A stretch of DNA of 64,000 nt from Lycocorax pyrrhopterus obiensis (Eukaryota > Chordata > Aves > Passeriformes > Paradisaeidae). The stretch is from the NCBI GenBank assembly GCA_014706295.1, contig JACSVZ010000022.1, positions 13,100,830-13,164,829 of the forward strand. Direction: 5' to 3'. The position numbers were made by a program, and so were the translations under genes. Below are positions 1 through 18,440 of the stretch, in pieces (positions within the stretch are counted from its first letter, which is position 1; every line of letters begins with the position of its first letter). The notes below the pieces were generated by a model. That model saw nothing but the letters and a program-made list of their open reading frames with translations. It was not told the origin of the DNA and ran no database searches.

Positions 1-5222
<5,222 letters not shown>

Positions 5223-8200
5223 CTAAATTCTGATTTTCCTATTTTTCTCCTTTGAGTACTTCCCCAAAGCCTAACTTCACCTCTCAGCCCAAAGGAGAAC
5301 AAACCCACTACTACACAGCTGCTGCACAAGATTCAGCAAATGCTCCAAGGAAACTAACAAAAAACATTCTTGATATCCTTGCTCAGTTACAGCAACCAGA
5401 GAGTTAATTGTCAACAGCATGGGAAAATGGCAGACTAAAATGTCTAAATTTTTGAGGATGACTATCTCCATTTATCCCAAGGTATTTTGCCTCACTCAGA
5501 TTTCAGTGATGCCATTTTATTGCTTCTTCAGTGATTTTACTTCATTTTATTTCTTTCTTGCCCTTGATTTGATTCTGTCTCATTATTTGAAGTGTTTCTT
5601 GTGATTTTGCCACAGCCTTTCCTGGTGCTTAATTCTCTCATTTAGCACTGATTTCCATGGAGCATGTCCTGTTCAGGCACATCCTGACGCATTAACTGCA
5701 TTCTTTTCTGCTTTCCAGTCCCTAATTTATCACATGGCTGATCAGGGATCCTGGCCTGTGAATGCTTCCAGTGTTCGGGGCTCAAAAGCTGCCAGTAAGA
5801 CACATTCCCAAATTTTCAACTGTCCTCATGTCTCAGCATTGCCTATTAGCAGCACTTGCAAATCAACACTCTGAGTGACATATGGCAAATTAAACACTGG
5901 GGAAATGCCGGGAGCAGCTGGCTCGGAGTCTGCAACCGAAATCCTGGCCCCAAACTGCAGGAGCAGAGCACTTCTAAAATCTGGCCTTTGGTGTGCACAA
6001 ATGCCAGGTTGTGTAAATGATAATAAATCATTCCTTTGTTAGCACAGGAGTCCGTTTCCCCTCCTAACCCATCCCCATCCTTCGGCATCTCTCCGTTACG
6101 GATGCTTATATTTAGTATATATTATTTCACCGCTGACAGCAAAAATATTCTATCTGCCTTATGCTAATGTAAATTTAAATTTGCCCTTTAGTGGTATCCT
6201 GAATGGCACCTTGCCCTCTTTTCTGCTATGCACCTGTCCTAAACAAGTTTTCATTAGTGAATGCAGATGGCATCTCTTTCCAGCCATGCCGAGTGGTGGG
6301 GAAGAACAGTGGGAAGCTGCAGGATAATTCTTATTCCACTACATGCTACATCTCTTCTTTGCTCTTTATTTCCCCTGATTTCACTTTTTCTTTACCCATT
6401 CTCTCACCCAATTTGTAGTCGCTGCAGCACACAGCTTAAGCAAGGGAAATATATGGAAATTTATCAAAAGCCTCTTGAAAAATCCATTAGATTATGTCAT
6501 ATGTACACTCTACTATCAACCTTGTCTGAACTGAAGGAGATTAGTTAAACAGGATCATCTCTTCCTAAATCCACACTAGTTATTGCCCATTACATTAAAT
6601 TAATGTTGTATGGCACAGCAGCAGTGACAAGCTCATGAGCCCCCAGCCTCTTCTAGGCTGCACCGCCGACAACAAGGTATCATATTGTAATTCCAAAGGA
6701 GTTAAACACTCCCTGAAACCATCTCAGATCTTAACCCAGGACCACAGATTTTGTCTGTCACTCCCAGGCTTATGCCCTGCAGAACCAAACAGAATTAAGT
6801 CATCAAGAACAAACCATCAGCTGTATTTAACCCATTTAAGAGGGCCAGTCCCATATGATCCCTGAACACCTTTAGTAGCTCAAAACCCAGGGGCTGCCAA
6901 TGAATTTGGGTTACATGGAAGTCCCATGTAATGGATTTTACAGCAGCTCCTCCAACAGCCATCACAACATCTGTTTTCAGCCCACAGTGACAGAGCTTAC
7001 ACATTTTAAAACATGAGGTTATGTTAAAAATTATAAATACACAAGCATATGCCAATACGAAGCCTGGGAGGAAGATCACAGCAGCATATAAAGCTTTTCC
7101 ATTGGGGTAAATACCACAGTGCTCAGCACATCCTGGGCAATCCAGGAGTTCATCCACCTGTTGTTGACCTCTGTTAGGTCCAGCTAGGAAATTATCAGTC
7201 CTAAGCAGCATTGAGAGTGGCTATTGCCTACTGTGCTTATAAAGCAAAGTGTTTTTCTGATGAGAACAGAGCACCTTCACGGGAATCAAAGGAGCCATCC
7301 AAAGCTATTCAGGGTAAGAAGCAAATCTTGGAGAGATGTGCCATGAAGAAAAGAATAATTTTCATCAGCTACAGATCATCAGCTACTGGGAATTCAAACT
7401 GGAGTCTGCCTTTCCTCCCTCTCACACTCCCCCACTATCATTATTATAGGTAAATGCTGTAATGCGTATTGTCCACAATTGTCTTTACCTTTAATAAAAT
7501 TAAGTAATGACATTAAATTACACCTGCTAAAGGAAGGATGGCAGCTCAAAGCTACCCACACTTCTTTAATGTCATTCCCTCCCTACCCTGGAGTAATTCA
7601 GTATAATGAACATCTTTCACTATGCTGCTTTCCAGCATTCCCTCTGCTCTAAGTTCTCTTTCATAAGATTACAATTGATTTTCAAATAAAGAGAAGCATA
7701 TCTATTCAAACAAGGTAAAACAATGGGCAACGGAGGAGCTGCTGGAGTAAACACAAGATTGATAAAGCAGTGCTTGACCTATACCTGTAGCATTTACTCA
7801 TATTCCCCTGTATTTCATTTAGCTTCACTTTCAACTGTTGCATTTGAAGTCCTTTATTTCCAGAGTGCTTTTTTAAAGACCATTCACAAGGATTTCTATG
7901 GCTGATTGTTACACACTTTGCTTCCCTTCTCAGATAAGGATTCCTTCTGAAACTGGCATGTTCTTAAATCCTTAAATTCTGTAGGGTCTTTTTTTCTTCC
8001 CCTCCCATAAAAGCCTCTGCTGGCAAAACTCCTTCTCCCACTCCTCTGGAGCCAGCCTCTCTGAAATCATGCCTTGCTGAAAAGGAAATAATTCATTCTG
8101 ATTTTTGCGCTGGTACTAAAATTGGTTAATCCTGGAATTTGTCTTTCATCTCATTTGGACCTGACAGCACATAAACACACAGACAAATATCATTCTGGAG

Positions 8201-11200
8201 GAGAAAGGGATTGATGTGGGGGACAAATGATGAATTCACACCATGACTTGACTCTGTGCAATAAATCTGGAGTCTGGGCAGTGAAGCCATGCACAGCTGA
8301 GTAAAACCAATTAGCTACTACAGCCACTCCTAGGGAGGTGTGGGATTGAGACAGATGAACACAAAGATAATTATTCAGGCTTCCTTCTAAAGGGAGTTCC
8401 TTTTTTCCAATGTTCTTACTTTTTTCCCTGGCTGGTTGAAGGGAGGGACTTGTTCCCACGAATGTCTGCAGGAAAGATCTTTCTGCTGTCTCCAAGATTC
8501 GCTAATGATGACACAACATTTGTTCCAGGTTTATGAAGGCAGAATTGCCTGGAGAAATAGTGTTTCATGACCTATAGCTATGGATTAACACAGAAGAATA
8601 AGGGCATCTCAGTCCTCTTATTAGACTCTGAGCCCTTCCCCTGACAGCTATGGCTGCTGCAAAGTGCTGAATCTTCTCTCTGGGTCCCTTAGGCTGGGAG
8701 AAACTGAGATGAGAGTGAGTGCACGTGGTGGTGGGGAGTCCCATCCCTCCCCAGTTCCTGCTGCCAGCCTGCCCCATTAGGCTCTGGAGACGAGGTGATG
8801 TGCAGCCAGGGATCCCAGCACTCAGGGGGCTTCACTGGCCCACGCAAGCTGTGGGAGCAGGCACCCAGCCTGAATAAAACCCGCAGCTCCTGACGCTTCA
8901 GGGCATCCACCCAACCCCGTGCTGGCATCCCAGGCAAGGGTTTACCTTTCCCGCATGATATTTAACAAAGATGCTTGAAAAGCAGGCAAATTAATAAACA
9001 ACTGCGGTCTGGTTGCAGCAATCTGTGTAAAATGGAGAAAAAAAAAAAAAGATTAAAATCTCCTAATAAATCATTAATTGTGATGTGCCTGCCCAACTGC
9101 AGCATGGAAACAAGCAAATGCCATCCTAATTGATTGCTTCTTATTCCATCTTTATAGGCCTGCATTTTTTATTGTGGGGGTTGAGTAAGCCCAGAGGTGT
9201 AAAAAACCTCTAGATTGTACTCTGCGTATCTGCCAACTTGATATTTAGATCAATAACGCTCTTTTCCCCCCCACCTCTATTCCTACTACTGGTAATTTAG
9301 CTTTTCTTCCTAGCAGACTAATTGCTGTTTTCTTAAGCCTTACTATCAATTCTATGACTTTAATTTCCAATATTGTTTGCTGTAACGATGGCTCTGCTGG
9401 GGCTGTGAGCTACCCCAGCCCCTCTGCGCGGTGCGGCTCAGCCCCAGCTCTCGGCTGCTGTGACAGTCACACAGGGACTGCGAGGTTCTCCCTCCACTGT
9501 GTGCAAAGGAGACCGTGAGCTGGCTCAAATCCCCACAAAACCCCTGTAAAGTCAGCCTTATTCTGCAAGTCAGGCTTTGAGATGCTCGTTTCTGGTTTTA
9601 TTAAACAACTACTCACTCCGGTGAGGTCTCAAGTGATGAGCACCGATGTCCTCACTCCTTTTTGAGGCTGCTCTGCATTACACCAGCCAGCAGCCCCTCC
9701 ATAAACCTCTTGGCTGTGGTTTTTCCAGGTTCACGACCACAATATCCCCTGCACTGCAGCGTCCCTGCTTCAGCTTCACATGCACGTGGATCTACTCCAC
9801 AGTCCATCCAAGGATGCACTCACACCCAGCTGTCACGGTGCTCCTTCACAAAGGAGCTGCCCGGGCTGCAGGCACTGCCTCGTGGTGGTCAGGCAGGAGT
9901 CAGCCTTGCCCAGGCCAGTCAAGAAGTGCATGACAGTGAGCTCACCAGCTTTGAAAAGATGCTTTGGAAGTTTTGCCTTTGTCCTCAGCAGTTTGTGCTG
10001 TTAAAGCACCTCACCTGCCTGCAAAGGAGCCCTCTCAGCTCTTTGCATGGCGTGGTGGAGACAAGGCACCCACCTGTTCACAGAGAGTTTGTGCAGGAAG
10101 CTTGAGTGATGCTCAGCGTGGTCTCCGTGTGCTGGTTTCTTTTTCTTTGGGCAAGTTTGAAAAACAACAGCAAGGCTTAAAGTTTGGCACTTCTGAAGCT
10201 GATCCCAGGCTGGAGCACAGACAACCTCTGTCGTGTTCCTGCCACAGGTGACAGCCACTGGCTTTACACTTTGTCTTTGCTGGTGTTATTTTTTCAAAAT
10301 CTCAAGCAATGACTAATTCTGGATCAATATATGAGTTCTACTCTTTGAATGTGAAGACAAAGCTGGAGCAGAGGAGAATAAAGCAATACCTTCTCTTTCT
10401 GAAGCAGCAAAAGCAAACCCTCTCACTTCAGACTCTGGTGTGAGGAAGGAACGTGTAGGTTTCACCTTGGTTCAAAGACTGTTTGAGTACTTGCCAGGAG
10501 TTCAGAGCACATAACAGTAAAGGATATTAAAAAAAAAAAAAAGTAGTTTGCATGTCTAACAAAGAGCACTAATTTTGTTTTCATTATCAGATGTTACATT
10601 CTTTTGATAGCATGAAAAGATGCCGCAGAAATGATGACACAAGACACCATTCTGCTGCAAGATAACCATTTCCAAATAAATATATCTTAAGAAATGAGCT
10701 TTGAAGTTTGCATAGAAATTTAGATATTTTATAAAAATGCATTACAACACAAAGGGGCTTTTTACAATGTTCATATGAAAGGTTTAAAAAGAGATTAAAA
10801 TTATGTCCTTGGAAGGCATATAGCCTTGTCAAGAAAAAAAAAAAATTATACATTAACCCTGTGTAGGAAAGTCGTACTTTATCTCTATTTCAAAGGCTAT
10901 AAAGAACCACTTTAATCAACCTGCTTGACTTTGGGGACTTGCACTTCTCACTGAAACTCATGAAATCTGGCATAGTGTGGTTTCCCGAACACAAAAGCCT
11001 TTAATCCGTAAACCGACACTCTTGTACATTCAAATCCTGATACTATCTCCTTGTTAGGAACTAAAATTGTGAATTTATCCAAAATGGGATCTCATCTCGT
11101 CTAAATGATGTAGCCTTTGCAACAGTGACCTTTAACAATGGTTATACCCAACCATGAAAGATTTTATGTCAGGAGCCAGTGGAAACAATATACATTAAAA

Positions 11201-12964
11201 TTCTGATCTGATAGCACAGCCCTTTATTTTCCAGTTTTAGACAAGGATCCTTTGAACATTTCATTTGCTCTCTTGTCTAACATACCTTTGTTTCTTGCCT
11301 ACGGAATGAACAGCCGGAAAAGGTGGCTGATACTTTTCTGCAGACTATTTGATTGTCAGGTGCAATTAGTAATGCTCTCTTTTAAATAGAGACATAGATT
11401 TTAAAACAGCTGGAACTGCCTACAAAGCCTTATTCTTAAAAAAAACCCCTTATATACATACATTTATATAACAGAACCCTTTTGCACAGATACATCATGG
11501 CTTTACAGTGCTTGACAGCCCTATGCTTCCCTTCAGCTGCAGAACCAAAGGCTGAAGTGACTCACCTGTCTCCCGAGGCAGCTGCAGAACGGTCTGGAGC
11601 CGTGCCCTGCACTGGGGCAGAATCCTGAGAACATCATTAATTCATGTGTTACTTGATAAATCCATTAGGTCAGCCTGGATTAACCTATCGATCTCCCCAG
11701 TGCATTGTCACAGAGCCCTGTGATCCTCACTGAGCTGCTGGGATGGAAAAGCCCCCAGCCGGGAAGGCTGGCGGGGAACTGGGATGAGCTGGATCACAGC
11801 ACGGCTCTTCCCAGGCTCTGAGTTCCACTGGGGAACCCAAACAGGTTTGCACGGGCTGGGGAAAAACAGGGCAAAAGAACAGCCAGCTGGGAAGCTCCAC
11901 CACCTCAAATCAAACCACCACTCTTCTGGATACCCTGAACTCAAATTGCCAAAGCAGGGCCCCCTGCATCCCCCACCACGGCACGGGGCAGCTTTTCTAC
12001 TCTCTAAAATAACCAGCTCCCCAAAAAGTGGATGCAATTAATTCATTTGTTGGCACGTCAATCCCCGCATTTCCTTCTCCTTCTGCAAACTGCAAAGCAG
12101 CAAATAACCACGCTGCTTTGAACAACACTTTGAAAACATGTTTTTCCTGATCTACATGTAAACCAGAGCAGCAAAATTTGTGTGAGAGAGCTCAGCTCCT
12201 AAGCGAGCAAAACGTACTGCACAGGTCTGGCTCTGTACCTCTTGGTGAAATGTGTCTAGAAGGGGATGCTTCAATTCAGGCACCTGTAATAAAGTTTCAT
12301 AAGGAAGGGCCTTAAGCTGATAAATCTGGTTTAGGATTTTCTTATTAACTGCCCATTCCTCATAATGAGTTTTTAATTTAATTTTTTTTTCATATTTTAA
12401 GGCATATAAAAGCTGCTCATGTGCCTCTGGGATCTCAAGATGGGTATTTGGGAAAGGAACAATTTTGAGAGTATTGAAACTGACTTTTTACATATGCTAT
12501 AATCCTGGTATAGAGATTTTTAACAAGTTTCCTGTGCAGCACAGCTCAGCCCTTCTGCACACTGATTCCTGCTCAAACCTCCTCTGAACTGCAATTGAAA
12601 TCTCTGTTTTTTCCAGATTAGTCTCAGAATTAGCACACAGGGGGTTTTTGTGTTTTTTTAGTGAGGAGATTGGAACTCCATCATCAGGCACTGGAATACC
12701 CTCTGGTCTGGCCATAAAAAGGGTTCCTGACTGGACAGAGAACTCTTGTAGGAGAAAGCCACTGAAGCAGGTGTTTTGTTCTAAAAGTGTGGTTTATTCT
12801 GTGGTTTAAAGACGTGATCTTCTCCACCGGTGCCACAATGGCCAATTTTTTATGTCCTTACTGATGCTTAAAATATAATGGCAACGTCTGCCAGTAGGGT
12901 GAGAACTTGCACTCACAGGAGATTTGTGCCAGGGTTTCCACAGAAAAGGATGGAGTCCCTAAAA

Positions 12965-13040
12965 TCTCAGAATTATAGGATGGTTTGTGTTGAAAGGGTC
13001 CTTTAAAGGTCACCTAGTCCAACTCCCTGCCACCTTCACC
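12965..13040 (-). mobile_element. CR1 LINE 3' end fragment
   Basis: On the plus strand this reads as the complement of a CR1 tail: the decayed octamer TCAGAATTATAGGATGG, then TTGAAAGGGTCCTTTAAAGG, then CACCTAGTCCAACTCCCTGC. It is therefore a minus-strand copy, about 75 bp long, in the same orientation as the cadherin gene. It is strongly 5'-truncated. Confidence 0.85.
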
Positions 13041-14132
13041 TAGGTGAGAATCCGGCATTCTGGAGAAATGCCTGCCTGTTTACAGTAACTCAGAGCACAG
13101 AAAAGAATAAGTTAAATGCTGTGTAATTAATCAGCCTTGCCATGAAAAACAGGCTTCTCGCTGAAATTTTGTTTTCAACATTTCCTGTGGAATGGAGCAG
13201 AGAAATGCAGTGAGAAACGCAGGATATTGGGTCAAAGAAAACACGGAGTCACTCTGTATTTCTAAATTTAGCAAAGAAAACAATACTATTTCTCCTTTTT
13301 ATTTTTTAGGAATTAAAACCTGTTATTGCACTATGCTGAGCAGTATGAAAAACTCTAACATGCTCAAGAAAACTTTGCAAAACCTTTCAACCATTCTCTG
13401 ATTTTAACTGCTTGTTCTCGGTGTTGTAAGCCTTTCTTCTACAACTGGGAAGCTTTGAGACATCCTGGACAGTTAGAAAGATTTGATAAGAGAAAACTCA
13501 CTCACAGCACTCCCAAATCCTTTGCTAAATCTCCCTTTTTTTCACCCCCAGCATGTCACTGAAGATTTCATAAGTGAAATGTACTTAATGAAATTCCAGA
13601 TATATATCCTCTTAGAATGACAGAAGCAACTGTTTTTAAGGCAACAGAATATTGAAGAATTAAAAACCTGCCACCCAAGGAAGTTAGGCCAATCTCAGGA
13701 GGGGATGTATTTCAGTGCCTTGCAATAGTGGAGTTACAGAATGTATTTAATTTTCCCAGCCTCACACCAGTGCCTGAGATGCTGTGGACTTTTATGATAA
13801 TGAAGTAATCCAGCACAAATGGGTGTTTGCCTGGGACATCTGGCAGACATGGACATGCCACTGTTGTGTGGACATCCAGCCTAACCAGGATGGTGCTGGG
13901 TATCTACATTCAGAGAACTGAACTGGGCTCTCCAAGGCCAGGTCTGGGTTCAGGAGGAGAATTAGGATATTTCATATGTAACCAAAAGCAGAAAGAGGCA
14001 CAAAATCTACAAGAAACCATTCAAATTTGAGGGAAATGCTACAGGTGGAAAAACGTCAGACAAGAAACGTGGGTAGATATGTGATATAGGAGCATCAATG
14101 TCTGATTTCTCCTTGAAATTTTAGCCTGACTG

Positions 14133-14210
14133 ACGCGCCAGAGATGATGGGAACAGCGTCTGATCCCCACACGCGGATCTGGTGGCGGAGCCCTCGGCGA
14201 TTACCACGGC
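14133..14210. promoter_or_regulatory. Small intronic CpG cluster
   Basis: Nine CpG dinucleotides fall within about 78 bp (for example GACGCGCC, ACGCGG and TCGGCGA), while the neighbouring intron is CpG-poor. Retained CpGs in an intron can mark an unmethylated regulatory element. I see no TATA box or open frame that would make it a promoter. Confidence 0.3.
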
Positions 14211-14574
14211 AACACAGCACAGAGTAACAAGGGCATTTCCCTCTGAGGTTTCCTTTGACTCCAGAGATTCTGTCAGCGGCACATGTCCCTGTCACACCCC
14301 TCTGCACACAGGTAGCTCACACCTGCCTGGAACCTCCTTCTCCCTGGACAATTCCATGGAAAGCATGGGATGGGGATGTGGTCTACGGCTTCTCCCTCTA
14401 GATCCTGCACAGACTGAACAGGGGAGGAGAAGGAGGAGAGAAATCCCCGCTAAATGAGACATTGAAGCAGGAGACAGCTCAGCCAGATGCTGCAAATGAG
14501 AGGGCTCATGACAAATGGGGGACAGTGAGTGATGGCTGACGGGCGCTGTCATGGGCCGGGGGTTGTCTGTGCTT

Positions 14575-14665
14575 TGATAACATTATATGATATTATAATA
14601 TTAATTAAAACTTTACAATTATACTATTAATATAATTATATTACAATATTAATTATACCATTAAC
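14575..14665. repeat. AT-only low-complexity block
   Basis: About 90 bp are almost entirely A and T, with repeated ATTATA and TAATATTAATTA elements that are self-complementary. It sits about 370 bp to the right of a CpG cluster and just before a CRE-like inverted repeat. Such tracts arise by slippage and can melt easily. I see no gene function. Confidence 0.8.
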
Positions 14666-14723
14666 CCAGCAGCACAAACCTGCAAACCAGCAGGTTAGAA
14701 AAGCCGAATGTTGAATCAATTGC

Positions 14724-14750
14724 TGCGTCACACGCGTGTATTGTGACGTA
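14724..14750. promoter_or_regulatory. Candidate CRE-like inverted repeat
   Basis: TGCGTCACA and TGTGACGTA form an almost perfect inverted repeat around the self-complementary core CACGCGTG. Each arm holds a CGTCA/TGACG half-site of the kind bound by CREB/ATF-type bZIP factors. The core resembles an E-box-like or MluI-type palindrome. This is read from sequence only, and binding is unproven. Confidence 0.35.
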
Positions 14751-17700
14751 TCCCCGCAGTGCTGAGGATGGATGTGCCACTCACCCCCTGAGTGACAGCT
14801 GCTGAAAGCACTGCAGAGACAGGAGGGCCTCGTGCTGAACGTTCCAGGTGGATCATATGCAGGAAGCACATGGAATCCGTGTTGCTCCTCCTGGCTCTGC
14901 CTCCCACGCGGTGCTGCAGCTCCGGCTGACTGAGATTACACTCTCCAGCATGGAGAGGAGGTTGTATTATTCTTGATTTTACACCAAATAGTACATGTGT
15001 CCAATCTGAGAGGGACCAATAGAATATTTTTTTATATCCTCCCCCCCACCCTTTTTTTTTGTGACAGAAAATTGAAATTTGTAATGAAACTATCGTTCCT
15101 GGTTTTTTTTTTTTTTAATCACTGGTCTCTGGCAATTTTAAACTCTGAGGTCTGAAAAATTCATTACCACTAACTTCCATCAAGGGTGTTCCTGAAACCA
15201 AAATTACTTAATCAACTCAATTTAGCTTCTTGTGTAGACCTAATTCAGAAAAACTTTATCTTCTTGAATTGTTATTGCAATTAATTTCCCCCCATTTTTT
15301 TTTCTGCAGCAGACGACATTTCAGTAATTAGATATTCTATAAAAATGAGTTATTCATTCAGAATGGCTTCACTTTTATATTTGATTAATCATATTACCAC
15401 TGAGGTCTGGGTTTTGTCTCCAAGGAAAGTTTAATGACCTCATTTTAATCCTTCTTTTAACCACCAGGCAGGTATCAATGAGGAGAAATGAAATTATTTT
15501 CTTTTTTCTTTTCCTCTGCTTTATTTCACAATCTCAAGATTACATTTGATGCTTTTTCTGTGTGACTGACCCATTTACAAGGAAGAATCTAGCTGATTCC
15601 AATTAGGTTCAGGGCAGAATCAGGCTAAACAGAGCCTTGAACTGTGCCTTAATAACTAATGCTCAGTGTAATGGAGAGGAACCAGAACTGCTTTACCACG
15701 TGGCAGCCGGTTTAAAGCTCTGTACATGATTAATTTGGTGATAATTTGAAAATGAATGTACTGAAAGGAAATAAACGAAACAAAAGGCACTGTAAATTTA
15801 GGTTTTGATTAATGGGGTCTATTAAGAAGAGACTTCTATCAAGGCAAAGACTTTTTTTTTTAAAATCAATGCATACATACCCACACAACGTAATGGAATA
15901 ATTCATATAAACCACAATTTATCTGGGAGTAGAGACTTGGATATGATTGATGACTGTTTGCCTTGTATCAGCATCTATCTATGCTTTGGATCCAGCTATA
16001 TGCACATCTATATTTTGTATTTATACATTTACATCTCTGTATCTCTATCTGTTTTGCAGACTACACTGAGCAGTCTCAAAGGTATCTCATCCTTTCTCTC
16101 ATATGTTACACTGGTGTAAACGCCTAACAGACATCACAGAAGAGGCTGATGCTTTTTTCATTAAGACATGAGGAATTATTTTTTTCTCATAAAGTGAGAA
16201 GTATCTTTCATTTTAGATGAAAGAGGCGATAAAATAAAGAACAAAAGTTGAGCATCCACAAGAGAGTAGGAAGCGTGTCCTGTGCTCCCCAGCACTGCAC
16301 TGAAGGGGCCTCCAGGCACTCAGAGATGCTGTGCCTGGGAAAGCCACAGAGCTCCCAGGGAATCTGCACTTAGAGCTGGGGATCACCCTCATTCTCTAAC
16401 AATGAGGCTGTGTGGGCTTCACACTTCCTCAGCTCCCTTGGACAGGCTTTGCACCAAGGCAGGGATCCACCTCCAAAGGTCAGTTTGACTCCAAAGGCAG
16501 ATCCAGATGTAAATGCCATGGTTAACCTGCATGTCTGCAGGTGCAAAGCCTCTGGAATTATTGTGGTGAGTTCAGCACAGGGCTGAAACAGGATGGAAAG
16601 AATGAATATTGTTTCTCCTAGTGCTCTGTTTGTTACTGCTACCTCCCAACCTAACATCCTTAATCTAATTCATTGTTCATGGCAAAGGTTTTCACCGGGA
16701 CGTGCAATGAGAGGCAGAAAGCCCATTTCAATTTATAAGCACTGGGGTCTTATTTAGGAAAACTAGACTGATTTGTGGTTTTTAAGACTTCACTGACTAT
16801 ATATTTAATGGAAATGCACACAGAATTAGGTAGATGTTCATGTACCCAAATGCTACTGGGCATATTCGATTCACTTGAATATAATAATTTATTTCAGTTA
16901 GAGGATGACAGCTCTATAACAGCCCAGGCTTTGCTGGGTAGTTTGGCTGAGCCTCGTTTTGACTGGAAAATTGCAAGTGAACACAGCCATCTGGGAATTT
17001 CCATGAAAGCATAATTGATTTTTAACAATAAAGCCTGTCTGCAGGACTGTACAGAACTCCTGGGTTTGTCTTCAGCTGTAAAACAACACAGTCCTGTACA
17101 TTCCCTTACCACAGCACCTGGTCTTTCCCCTTGCCAGCTCTGACCCATGCAATCTACTTGATTTCTGCCTCTTGTGACAACTGCCTCTAAATTATGCCAC
17201 AGGCACAGTTTTGATGATTTATAAATGCTGTATGATCCGGGCTAATCTACATTCAAATGTCACTGCAGACTTTCTGAATGGCACAGGTGTAGTGACGGGG
17301 ACAGTGAGATCTGAATGGACATTACACAGGCAGCTTTAGTCTGTACACTGGCAAATCATGCACACAGTGCTCAAGATTTAAGCCCTTGATCTTTTCCAGG
17401 GTTTATGAACAGGAAGGAGACAGATGGACATGTGCCAAGGTCCTGGGAGATAGTAAGCTACCCACCTTCACTAGTTTTTCTTGGATCAGCCTCTTAAGAT
17501 CTCCTTTTAGGAAGCCCTCGTAGGCATCCTGGTGCAAATGTCTGTCTGCAGGAAATCCCAGCGACATCCCACTCCTGCTGGGTTCTCCCTCCACAGTGTA
17601 AGATTAATTTGTAAAACATGAGCATGCATGTAAAAGGGATTTCTCATAACACTCCCATGTTCTGAACGCTTCCGGGTACATCTGCCTATAAATGTGTTTA

Positions 17701-18189
17701 GGAAAGCCCAAGGCAGCCTGACGTGGATGCCAATTTTGGTTTCCTACAACCATTAAATATCATTTCTCCAAAGCATCTTTGCATCCCAGTCACTTGGAAT
17801 TCACAATCTCTCAGCCTGAAGGAAAAGCTGAAGGTTTTCCCTGCTACTTTGCTATTTTGAAACTCACCGTTGAAAACGGAGCTCAGCAGGATTTGACTGA
17901 GGGGGCTGGAGCCCAGGCAAAGCATTCACCCCACTTGCAAAAAAGTCACATTTTTACAGTTCACATCAGCTATTTCTGTGCAGTGCTGCTCTTGCACATG
18001 TTGCTGCACAGCTATATCCTCTCCTCAAACAAACAACGAACGTGAGAACAAATGCATACTGCACAGGGAATACAGTTTTGGGTTATGCTTGTTTGCTTTG
18101 TTTCCACAATTTTGGCAAGTTTACAGAGCAGGAGGCTAAGTGAGAGCTACACCATGGCTGTGAAAAAGGAAATACTAGTGCCCTTGTTC

Positions 18190-18440
18190 AAGGCACTGAA
18201 ACTGGATTACTATATCCAAACTGGGTCAGAAGAATGAAAACTGAGCAGAGTGTGGAGCACAGCAGGGCTACCAAGATAACCAGGGAAGGGAAGCTGAAAA
18301 GTAGAAGGGGTTGGAGGACCTTGACTTGTTCTGCTTCACAGAATGATGTACACTAATAAATCAAGGGGGAGAGGGGAGAGAAAATGGGAAGGAAACATCA
18401 GAACGGGAGAAGGAAGAACTATTTCTGTTAAAAGACAACG
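18190..18440 (+). mobile_element. Possible highly decayed CR1 fragment
   Basis: Parts resemble the body of an avian CR1 in sense orientation. They include GGAGCACAGCAGGGCTACCA, AAGATAACCAGGGAAGGGAA and GACTTGTTCTGCTTCAC, which recall the CR1 stretch containing a 'gctgagggagctgggcttgttcagcc'-like segment. The match is patchy and I cannot see the diagnostic 3' tail, so this is tentative. Confidence 0.35.

Noticed and set aside
17039..17100. Inverted repeat GCAGGACTGTAC with CAGTCCTGTACA as a possible small hairpin
   Set aside because: Only about nine bases pair, across a loop of more than 40 bases. That is too weak for a microRNA-type precursor.
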